The notes under the pieces are model-generated. The model was given only the letters and a program-made list of their open reading frames with translations, had not been told where the DNA came from and did not search any database. A DNA stretch of 5,675 nt from Patescibacteria group bacterium (GTDB lineage Bacteria > Patescibacteriota > Microgenomatia > Daviesbacterales > UBA10151): contig JAHIVD010000077.1 of assembly GCA_018816815.1 (NCBI GenBank), positions 1-5,675 of the forward strand, given 5' to 3'. Positions 1 to 5,258 of this stretch are shown here, piece by piece. Position 1 is the stretch's first letter; every line of letters begins with the position of its first letter. Position numbers and translations under genes: made by a program.

Positions 1-638
1 CTATATTTTGTCTTTTACCTTCCATTTTCTATATTTCTACACCTTTCTGTATTTCTCCTGTTTTTGCTCAAGAAGATGGGCTTGGTCAATCTCAAATTAC
101 CCCTGCTTCCCCTTTTTATTTTCTAAAATCAGTCCGTGAGATTCTGGAGTTAAAATTCGCAGGCACCACTCAAGTAGCAGCAGCCCGTGAGCTTGAATTT
201 TCAACAAGACGGATCAGGGAAGTTAAAGGCTTGGCAAATACCCGTCAGGATCTGATTGAGCCAACACTATATCAGTATCTTTTTCATTTGCAGGAATTTA
301 TTGGTAAAGCCAATCTAAAAGATCCCAATTTTGCAATAGAGGTCAGTAAAAATATAACCGGACAGATGAGTGTTTTACAAGCAGTTTATAGCAATGTTTC
401 TGACAAAAGAGCACAGATGTCAATTAGAGCAACAATTAATAATTTATCTAAATTTGACCTAAAACTAATTGATGGATTTGATTTAGCAGAGAAACCATTG
501 CTTGCAAAGCAAATCGCAGATTCCAGATTGTCGGCATGTGATTTTTTAAAGAAGGAAGCTTCTTCTTCTGCGCTAAATGAAGTTGAAAAAGCAGTTCTTC
601 TAGAAAGAGCGCAAAAATGCTTGACCCCGAAACTATAA
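1..638 (+). CDS. Secreted DUF5667-like protein, 5' end cut by window edge
   Basis: The reading frame is open from position 3 to the TAA at 636-638. No ATG, GTG or TTG precedes the TTG at 231, so the true start lies left of the window and 231 is not a real start. The visible N-terminus is a hydrophobic stretch ending in PVFA-QEDG, which reads as the end of a signal peptide with an Ala-X-Ala-like cleavage site near position 75. The mature part opens with ITPASPFYFLKSVREILEL, close to the start of DUF5667 proteins (pattern LPxSPxYFLKRxxExxxL), followed by helical, charged sequence without transmembrane segments. DUF5667 proteins are exported, mainly helical and of unknown function; they are frequent in Patescibacteria. 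The family call comes from remembered pattern, not a search. The last 22 bases overlap the next gene, which suggests co-transcription. No enzyme motif is visible. Confidence 0.72.
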   Translation, partial: IFCLLPSIFYISTPFCISPVFAQEDGLGQSQITPASPFYFLKSVREILELKFAGTTQVAAARELEFSTRRIREVKGLANTRQDLIEPTLYQYLFHLQEFIGKANLKDPNFAIEVSKNITGQMSVLQAVYSNVSDKRAQMSIRATINNLSKFDLKLIDGFDLAEKPLLAKQIADSRLSACDFLKKEASSSALNEVEKAVLLERAQKCLTPKL

Positions 639-1375
639 TTGATATTACTGTTATCATTCCTACATTAAATGAGGAAGATTTTATAGGCAGATTGCTTGAT
701 TCAATTATCAAGCAATCAGTCATGCCAAAAGAATTAGTTGTAGTGGATGCGTATTCAAAAGATAAAACTATAGCAGAAATTAAAAAAAGACAATCTAAAC
801 TAAAAAACTTACGCTATTTTAGAATTCCTAAGAGCACTGTTGGCCGGCAGCGTAATTTCGGAGCAAAAAAAACTACCTCGCCTCATCTGCTTTTTTTAGA
901 TGCTGACATGGAGTTAAAAGAACAGGATATCCTGGAAAAATATTTCAAAGAGATATTAAAAGCAAAACCTGATGTGGCAGTAGCCAAAAATCTGCCTGAT
1001 TCCAGTTCCTGGAAAAACTTACTTTATTTCAAAGCAGAAGACCTGTTATTTAAATGCTCCAGATATTTTTGGCCTGTTATTGTTGCCAGGAATTTATATA
1101 TAAGAAGGAAAATATTTAATAAAGTTGGAGGTTTTGACGTAGAAATTGCAGTAGGGGAGGATCAACAGTTGGTTCAAAAAATCATCAGAGCTGGCGGTAA
1201 ACTGGTCTTTTTAAAAAGCGTGAGATTTCATACATCAACCAGAAGAGTGGATAAAGAAGGCAGGAGAAAGTATGCTTTAAAGATGATTTTATATGGACTT
1301 AAGATTTTACTTTTTGGGCGTAAAAAAAGCTCAGTTGAATATGAATTCGGCAATTTTAAAAAACTAAATAAATAA
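617..1375 (+). CDS. Family 2 (GT-A fold) glycosyltransferase
   Basis: A 252-residue protein with the ordered motifs of a GT2 nucleotide-sugar transferase: VIIPTLNEE at residues 12-20, VVVDAYSKDKT at 41-51 (nucleotide-binding Asp44), FLDADME at 93-99 holding the metal-binding DAD at 95-97, the acceptor-side GED at 180-182 as probable catalytic-base region, and FHTSTRR at 204-210. The segment GRQRNFGAK at 76-84 is also typical of the family. There is no strong transmembrane helix, although the basic, hydrophobic C-terminus (around 220-235) could lie against the membrane. It probably transfers a sugar from an NDP donor to a lipid-linked or surface glycan; donor and acceptor cannot be told. The ATG at 617 lies inside the upstream gene, preceded only by AG-rich sequence (AGAAAGAG), so translation may be coupled to that gene. 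It converges on the next gene, the two stop codons being 6 bases apart. Confidence 0.9.
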   Translation: MLDPETIIDITVIIPTLNEEDFIGRLLDSIIKQSVMPKELVVVDAYSKDKTIAEIKKRQSKLKNLRYFRIPKSTVGRQRNFGAKKTTSPHLLFLDADMELKEQDILEKYFKEILKAKPDVAVAKNLPDSSSWKNLLYFKAEDLLFKCSRYFWPVIVARNLYIRRKIFNKVGGFDVEIAVGEDQQLVQKIIRAGGKLVFLKSVRFHTSTRRVDKEGRRKYALKMILYGLKILLFGRKKSSVEYEFGNFKKLNK

Positions 1376-1381
1376 TTTTTT

Positions 1382-2134
1382 TTAACTAAATAAAAATTTG
1401 TTTAAACTGGGCATATTTTCGATTTTACTTCCTAAAACAGTACGTATTTTAGGTATAAGATTCTTTTTTCTTGAGTGTTGATCATGATGTGAGGCATAAA
1501 AATTTGCAGAATGATATCTGTTTTTGGGCCAAACCGTCCTTCGCCCTGGTATTAAATATATTTTGTTAGGGTTTTTCAATACCCTCATTATTTTTAGGGT
1601 AAATATAGCTTCAAAAATGGCAATCTTAGAAAGGTGAATCCATTCTATTAATCTGTACTGACTGGCTCTTTGTGTATATTTTAACGGAAAGACTTTTTTT
1701 GCCAGTTCAGGAGTAATAATAAAAAACTCTGTAGCTAAAACAGTCAGCCCCCAAAGTGAAGTTGCCAGTTGAAACCGTTTCTCCTGACAAGTTTTGATAA
1801 TTCTTTTTAATTTATCGGAATCATAGAACCAAACATCAGCAGAAGTAGCGATAATATAATCGTATTTTTTACCAGATTCTAAAACATGTTTTATGCCTTG
1901 ATTTAACATATAAGTTGCACCAACAAGATGAGACATAGATCTATGTCTGTGCAAAAAATCCTCCCTGTATTTTTTAGGGTACCACTTTTTTTCGCCGTTA
2001 AATTCATGATAAATATTAATGCTTCCAAACAAGGGCTGCCAGGCTTCTTTGATAATATCCATTTGGGCTCTAGCTTCGCTGATCCGATTGTAAGTAATAA
2101 TTACAGAAGCCAGTTTAATTTTTTTCTTGTACAT
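1382..2134 (-). CDS. Putative GT-A-like glycosyltransferase, atypical
   Basis: A 250-residue protein with a GT-A-like opening: a first beta strand SVIITYNR at 10-17, then a long helical region, then YIIATSADVWFYD at 93-105, which sits where the metal-binding DxD segment of GT-A enzymes would be (Asp100 and Asp105 are candidates). FFIITPELAKKVFPL further on resembles the part that checks the acceptor side in sugar transferases. The C-terminal third is basic and has many His, Arg and Tyr residues (HSANFYASHHDQHSRKK), with no clear membrane helix. It lacks the canonical GT2 series, so the family is uncertain; a nucleotidyl- or glycosyltransferase-like role in surface glycan assembly is inferred from fold signs and neighbours. 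The ATG at 2134 is supported by AGGACAGG just upstream, one of the few Shine-Dalgarno-like sites here. It is convergent with the GT2 gene and divergent from the glycosidase gene. Confidence 0.65.
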   Translation of the reverse strand: MYKKKIKLASVIITYNRISEARAQMDIIKEAWQPLFGSINIYHEFNGEKKWYPKKYREDFLHRHRSMSHLVGATYMLNQGIKHVLESGKKYDYIIATSADVWFYDSDKLKRIIKTCQEKRFQLATSLWGLTVLATEFFIITPELAKKVFPLKYTQRASQYRLIEWIHLSKIAIFEAIFTLKIMRVLKNPNKIYLIPGRRTVWPKNRYHSANFYASHHDQHSRKKNLIPKIRTVLGSKIENMPSLNKFLFS

Positions 2135-2171
2135 CCTGTCCTATTTTATCAAAAAAAGTTATATTAGTAAT
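2135..2171. promoter_or_regulatory. Divergent intergenic region with RBS and possible leaderless start
   Basis: These 37 bases lie between two divergent genes and should hold start signals for both. On the minus strand AGGACAGG (2142-2135) directly precedes the ATG of the glycosyltransferase; its AGGA core is only 4 bases from the start, close for a Shine-Dalgarno site. On the + strand there is no purine-rich site before the glycosidase ATG at 2172. TATATT at 2160-2165, six bases ahead of that ATG, resembles a -10 box and would place transcription start at or near the start codon, giving a leaderless mRNA. No good -35 box is seen at the expected distance. The promoter assignment is inference from short motifs in AT-rich DNA. 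Confidence 0.35.
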
Positions 2172-3161
2172 ATGAGAAAGTTTTTGATAGGTTTTCTGTT
2201 ATGTTTACTTCTGATTGTTTTGGGAAGTGTCATTTTTGAAAAAACTTATTCTTATCCTTCTCAAATTAGCTATGGAGTAACTTTTTCTCCAAGATATGCC
2301 AAGTATCTGCATTTGAATTGGCAAAGTATTTATATTCAGATATTAGACAATCTTAAAGTTAGATATCTCAGGATACCAAGCTATTGGGATATCTTGCAAC
2401 CGGAGCCTGGTATATATGACTTCAGAGAAACTGATTTTATGTTAAATGAAGCAAGCAAAAGGGATTCAAAAGTAATTCTAATTTTAGGTGCAAGACAGCC
2501 CCGCTGGCCAGAATGCCATATCCCTGCCTGGGCAAAAAACTTAAGTGTTTCCGAGAGACAGCAGAAAATTCTGGAGTTTATTCAAAGAGTAGTTGAAAGA
2601 TACAAAGATCGTTCTGAGATTTGGGCTTGGCAGATAGAGAACGAACCGCTTCTGCAAGGATTTGGAGAGGATTGCGATGTTCCGGACAAAATTTTCCTAA
2701 AAAGCGAAGTTACGCTGGTAAGAAGCCTTAGCGATAAAACAATTATTCTTACAGACTCCGGAGAATTGGGTTTTTGGATCATACCTGAACAACTTTCAGA
2801 TGTGTTTGGGACAACTTTGTATAGGAAGGTATACGACAAGTTCTTTGGATATACAACCTATCCTTTGCCTCCGTATTTTTACAGTCTTAAATCAAGCTTA
2901 GTAAGAAATATTTTTGCCCGCAGTAATCAAAAGACTATTATTGTAGAACTTCAGGCCGAGCCTTGGCTGGCTAATGGCACTCTCATGTCGCCGGAGCAAC
3001 AAGCGAAGCTTTTTACAGTAGAAGATTTTAGAAGTTATGTAGATTATTCCCGAAAAACCGGATTTGATGAAGTATATCTTTGGGGGGTTGAGTGGTGGTA
3101 CTTTATGGCAGAGCAAGGATATCCTGAGTATTTAGAGTATGCCAAAACTCTGTTTAAATAA
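2172..3161 (+). CDS. Membrane-anchored clan GH-A-like glycoside hydrolase
   Basis: A 329-residue protein starting MRKFLIG, with one hydrophobic helix at about residues 4-22 followed by EKTYSYPSQ; this is either an N-terminal anchor or a signal peptide, so the enzyme acts outside the membrane. The rest reads as a TIM-barrel glycosidase of the GH-A clan (GH5/GH39/GH42-like): LRIPSYWDILQPEPGIYDF at 66-84 is the common strand-2/3 segment, WQIENEP at 153-159 carries the acid/base Glu158 after strand 4, and IIVELQAEPW at 256-265 carries the likely nucleophile Glu259 after strand 7. YLWGVEWWYF near the C-terminus fits strand 8. It probably hydrolyses or transglycosylates a beta-linked extracellular glycan; the exact family and substrate are not readable. 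I chose the ATG at 2172 over a TTG at 2127 because the TTG would overlap the divergent gene and put a polar stretch before the export helix. Neighbouring glycosyltransferases support a surface-polysaccharide role. Confidence 0.85.
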   Translation: MRKFLIGFLLCLLLIVLGSVIFEKTYSYPSQISYGVTFSPRYAKYLHLNWQSIYIQILDNLKVRYLRIPSYWDILQPEPGIYDFRETDFMLNEASKRDSKVILILGARQPRWPECHIPAWAKNLSVSERQQKILEFIQRVVERYKDRSEIWAWQIENEPLLQGFGEDCDVPDKIFLKSEVTLVRSLSDKTIILTDSGELGFWIIPEQLSDVFGTTLYRKVYDKFFGYTTYPLPPYFYSLKSSLVRNIFARSNQKTIIVELQAEPWLANGTLMSPEQQAKLFTVEDFRSYVDYSRKTGFDEVYLWGVEWWYFMAEQGYPEYLEYAKTLFK

Positions 3162-3175
3162 ACTATGGGTGGGAA

Positions 3176-3326
3176 ATGAGGAAAGGGTTAGAAAACAATA
3201 GTTTTTTTAGCAAAAAGAGGCGGACTGACTTCAACAGGATTAAGATCACAGTACAATAAAGCCAGATTATGGGTAGCGGAAACATCTCAAGATCAATTAA
3301 ATCAATTAAGACAATTTGTTATTTGA
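3176..3326 (+). pseudogene. Small protein-like ORF, possibly frameshifted remnant
   Basis: From 3192 to the TGA at 3324-3326 there is an open frame of 44 codons whose product looks like real protein, including AKRGGLTSTGLRSQYNKARL followed by WVAETSQDQLNQLRQFVI. It has no ATG, GTG or TTG start, and a TAG stops the frame just upstream (3189-3191). A different frame has an ATG at 3176, preceded by GGTGGGAA, a possible ribosome site. It runs MRKGLENNSFF into the T7 run at 3202-3208. Removing one T there would join the two frames into a 49-residue protein. It could therefore be a small gene broken or mis-sequenced at the homopolymer, a gene fragment left by rearrangement, or chance. I do not recognise the family and assign no function. 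It follows the glycosidase gene by 14 bases and converges on the hydrolase gene. Confidence 0.4.
3192..3208 (+). terminator. Weak hairpin plus T run after the glycosidase gene
   Basis: AAAAC (3192-3196), loop AATA and GTTTT (3201-3205) form a 5-pair stem continuing into a run of T up to 3208. The position, 30 bases after the glycosidase stop, suits an intrinsic terminator, but the stem is almost all A-T and very weak. The same T run is where the small ORF may be frameshifted, so both readings cannot be equally right. Confidence 0.22.
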
Positions 3327-3339
3327 GTCTTGTTTAGCT

Positions 3340-4164
3340 TCATAAAAATTTAATCTTCTGTAAAAACCGTTCAATTGTTTCCGAAAGAATCTTAGGATTA
3401 TTAATAACTATAATGTGGTTTGCTCCTTTAATTAGATCAAGTTCAGAATTTTTTATTCTTTTAGACAAAAATTGAGCAATATTTGGAGGGAATATGCTAT
3501 CTTTTGTTCCTGCTACAACTAGAGTTGATACAGTGATTTTGTTCAGCAACTCTTTGGCATTTAGGTCTATCAGGCTATTACACAACATTAAATAACTCCG
3601 CAGGGAAGTATGCAAAATATCAGACAGGATTCGTTTTACATCCAGATCAGATGTACCGATAAATTTATCAAAATCTGCATGTCCGCTAACTTTGATATTA
3701 GGTATAAATTTTAATATAAAACTAATAATTTGTTTGAAAAAAGTCCGCTGCATCGGATTGTAGCTAAAAAACGGCGGCTTGTAACTTGTATTTACCAGTA
3801 TTAATCCTTTGGAAACTTTGGGAAATTGAGCCTGAAAGAAAATTGCAACCATGCCTCCAAAACAATGCCCGATAACTATTGGATTTGCTAGTTTTTCTTT
3901 CTCTATCAAACTTGCTACATCTTTTGAGAAATTTTCCAATTTATAGAAATCTTTATTATTGCTACGCTCTGATAAACCATGGCCTCTAAGATCCATGGCA
4001 ATAGTAGAAATTCCTAGCTTGGTAAAATATGTTCTCTCCTTTTGCCAGGCAGTCAGATCGCCCCCAAACCCATGAAGAAATACCAAACACCTGTTTTTAT
4101 CCCTGGTAGTTTTGTGGTAATAAATCTTAGTTCCGTCAAAACTGGCGAGGTATTTACCAGTCAT
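3340..4164 (-). CDS. Alpha/beta hydrolase with cysteine at the nucleophile position
   Basis: A 274-residue alpha/beta-hydrolase-fold protein, a usual length for the AB_hydrolase_1/6 type. Seen in order: SFDGTKIYY at 8-16 (first strands), VFLHGFGGD at 28-36 (oxyanion-hole HG motif), MDLRGHGLS at 57-65, the nucleophile elbow GHCFGG at 99-104, a helical cap region at about 130-200, VVAGTKDSIFPP at 216-227 (acid Asp222) and GANHIIVINNP at 247-257 (catalytic His250). The nucleophile is Cys101 (codon TGT at 3864-3862), not the Ser usual in this family. There is no signal peptide, so it is probably cytoplasmic. The substrate is unknown; a small ester, thioester or lactone is possible. I start at the ATG at 4164: the upstream in-frame TTG at 4185 would overlap the transposase gene. 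No clear Shine-Dalgarno site precedes it. The transposase stop is only 13 bases upstream, so the original promoter may have been displaced by the insertion. Confidence 0.88.
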   Translation of the reverse strand: MTGKYLASFDGTKIYYHKTTRDKNRCLVFLHGFGGDLTAWQKERTYFTKLGISTIAMDLRGHGLSERSNNKDFYKLENFSKDVASLIEKEKLANPIVIGHCFGGMVAIFFQAQFPKVSKGLILVNTSYKPPFFSYNPMQRTFFKQIISFILKFIPNIKVSGHADFDKFIGTSDLDVKRILSDILHTSLRSYLMLCNSLIDLNAKELLNKITVSTLVVAGTKDSIFPPNIAQFLSKRIKNSELDLIKGANHIIVINNPKILSETIERFLQKIKFL

Positions 4165-4177
4165 ATAACATAGTCTA

Positions 4178-5152
4178 TCATACAAAAAGTTCAGACTGGT
4201 AGGTACCCCTTAAACTGAACATATATTCTGTATGTTCTTTATCCATAAATGAATTGTTTCGGTAATGAGCTAGCTGATTGTATCCACCCCAGGGCCCAAT
4301 ATTAGTAGATATTTTATCAAGCAGCAAGGGTGGAAATGCACAGATATCTTTGGATATCCAAGCGTATTGTTTTTGCAGTTTCCGGTAAGGGGTAGAGTTC
4401 ATGCCTTCTCCTGTATGCTCTCTTTTTGTATTGTAATACCAGGTCCAGTTTAATGCTTCCAGAAAGAACTGCTTGTTGTTTTTAATAGTTTGTAATCTGG
4501 GTATGTAAAACTCTTCATCATCAGTCCTGTGGGACCTTTCAACAAATCCATTTTCCTGTGATTGTCCTTTGTGGTTTTGGTGTATTGTTGCTCCAAGTGG
4601 TTTAAGCAGCTTTTTTAGGTCAGTAATTTTCTGCCTGGATTTACCACCAAATTCCTCACCCCAATCAAAAGTAAATACTAACTCTGCCCTAATGTTGTGA
4701 GCCCGGAGCCAGGCAATTACCATCAGGTAAAAAGTTAATCCGTTGGTGAATGATTTTTCATATGAATAACAAAGAAACCTAATCCTGGTATTAACACACT
4801 CTGCAGTCCATTGATACAAGGGCAGGTTGTATTTTTGAGTATGGTGGTAGACCTCCCGGGGCAGGGCTTTTTTATCCAGTATTACCTTTAAATCAGTCTG
4901 GATAACCTCAAAAGGTTCAGCAGAGTACCAGTCATAAAACCTGACAGGTTTACCATTAGAACTAATTACTTTTTCTCCCTTAAGCAGGTCTTTTCCCCTG
5001 GCTCTACTTAAAATATTCCTAACAGTTGAATCCTTAATCTGAAGTCCCTGTTTTTTCCTTAACTCTCTTGCTACTCTTCTGTAACCAAACTTAGTGGAGT
5101 TTTTAAAAGTGTAATGCGAAATCTCAATTGTGATACTTTTGCGAAGTCTCAA
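4178..5152 (-). CDS. IS481/IS3-like rve transposase, N-terminal HTH missing
   Basis: A DDE/integrase-core transposase that cuts and joins DNA ends of its own element. Residues 17-50 (FGYRRVARELRKK, then STVRNILSR) match the second DNA-binding segment of IS481/IS3-type enzymes. The rve core follows: Asp87 in VIQTDLK, Asp163 in FTFDWGEEFGG (a variant of TDNGxEF), and Glu205 in QENGFVERSHRT are the likely catalytic triad. The C-terminal part includes WTWYYNTKREHTGEGMNSTP, the usual YN-x-x-R-x-H-x-x-x-x-x-TP segment. So the catalytic core looks intact. What is missing is the first helix-turn-helix of about 50-70 residues. The only start available is a TTG at 5152, inside the terminal direct repeats, with an in-frame TAA at 5158-5156 just upstream. 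Either the 5' part is deleted or an upstream partner was lost. The stop TGA lies 13 bases before the hydrolase ATG. Confidence 0.85.
   Translation of the reverse strand: MRLRKSITIEISHYTFKNSTKFGYRRVARELRKKQGLQIKDSTVRNILSRARGKDLLKGEKVISSNGKPVRFYDWYSAEPFEVIQTDLKVILDKKALPREVYHHTQKYNLPLYQWTAECVNTRIRFLCYSYEKSFTNGLTFYLMVIAWLRAHNIRAELVFTFDWGEEFGGKSRQKITDLKKLLKPLGATIHQNHKGQSQENGFVERSHRTDDEEFYIPRLQTIKNNKQFFLEALNWTWYYNTKREHTGEGMNSTPYRKLQKQYAWISKDICAFPPLLLDKISTNIGPWGGYNQLAHYRNNSFMDKEHTEYMFSLRGTYQSELFV
4184..4220 (-). terminator. Possible hairpin terminator at the transposase 3' end
   Basis: Read on the minus strand, GTTCAG (4220-4215) pairs with CTGAAC (4194-4189) and is followed at once by TTTTT (4188-4184). 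The stem is 6 pairs with a 20-base loop that contains the palindrome GGTACC. It overlaps the last codons of the transposase and would limit read-through into the hydrolase gene. The large loop makes it uncertain; the same bases may instead be part of the element's left end. Confidence 0.3.
4217..4237. repeat. Perfect 7-base inverted repeat inside transposase 3' end
   Basis: GAACATA (4217-4223), a 7-base loop, then TATGTTC (4231-4237). It lies within the transposase C-terminal codons and about 30 bases from the proposed element left end. It shares bases with the terminator-like stem next to it, so the two structures would exclude each other. It may be a protein-binding site near the element end or a product of AT-rich chance. 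Confidence 0.45.
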
Positions 5153-5156
5153 TTGT
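5116..5156. repeat. Pair of 16-base direct repeats at the element right end
   Basis: Copy one, GCGAAATCTCAATTGT at 5116-5131, and copy two, GCGAAGTCTCAATTGT at 5141-5156, differ at one base and begin 25 bases apart. They lie at the transposase 5' side, and the TTG start falls inside copy two. A spacing of 25 bases, between two and three helical turns, fits two binding sites for a transposase at an insertion-sequence end. No matching pair is seen at the left end. Confidence 0.7.
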
Positions 5157-5258
5157 TAAAACCAGAGGTGGGCAGCAAGACCTCTAGTAGTTAGACGAAG
5201 TGGTTTCAAAACTATAGTTATGGTGGGTAATCTAACTTTGGGATTTCAGATTTTTCTT
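5157..5258. other. Non-coding spacer between two insertion sequences, rich in inverted repeats
   Basis: About 100 bases with no supported gene. It holds several short complementary pairs: AAACCA (5159-5164) with TGGTTT (5201-5206), AGAGGT (5164-5169) with ACCTCT (5180-5185), GTTAGA (5190-5195) with TCTAAC (5231-5236), and a 10-base palindrome AACTATAGTT (5210-5219). The right part must contain the 3' end of the IS5-family element, whose exact boundary I cannot place. CTAA at 5232-5235 fits the YTAR target reported for parts of the IS5 family, but a four-base match is weak. Confidence 0.4.

Larger units (their letters stand above)
4189..5157 (-). mobile_element. IS481/IS3-like insertion sequence, ends approximate
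   Basis: The element is defined by its transposase; its ends are proposed, not proven. On the right, two copies of a 16-base repeat at 5116-5156 look like a transposase-binding end. On the left, TTCAGACT at 4190-4197 matches 7 of 8 bases with TTGAGACT read inward on the minus strand from 5152, a possible short terminal inverted repeat. Poly-A lies beside both proposed ends (AAAAA at 4184-4188, AAA from 5158), which may be a target duplication or chance. The length, about 970 bases, is short for a full IS481-type element (about 1.0-1.3 kb), agreeing with the missing N-terminal coding part. Confidence 0.45.

Noticed and set aside
231..638. TTG at 231 as the start of the first gene
   Set aside because: The frame is open to the left edge and encodes a signal peptide end and the DUF5667-like opening upstream of 231, so the gene begins before the window.
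1355..1390. Bidirectional terminator between the two convergent genes
   Set aside because: There is a T8 run and A-rich sequence, but no stem with G-C pairs; general AT-richness explains it.
2127..2171. Upstream TTG start for the glycosidase
   Set aside because: It would overlap the divergent gene's start and put a polar stretch before the export helix; the ATG at 2172 gives a normal short basic N-terminus.
2582..3116. Minus-strand open frames opposite the glycosidase gene
   Set aside because: They lie fully inside a gene with clear catalytic motifs and have low-complexity Ser/Leu-rich products, as expected for antisense shadows.
4165..4185. TTG start at 4185 for the alpha/beta hydrolase
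   Set aside because: It overlaps the transposase gene and adds seven residues not typical of the family; the ATG at 4164 is better.
5116..5156. CRISPR-like array
   Set aside because: Only two copies with a 9-base spacer are present, at an insertion-sequence end and without cas genes.
5159..5258. A short minus-strand reading frame ending in RGLAAHLWF and stopping just before the repeats, as a missing N-terminus of the rve transposase
   Set aside because: It has no helix-turn-helix character, is about 30 codons long and ends at a stop before the transposase frame, so it is more likely non-coding sequence.
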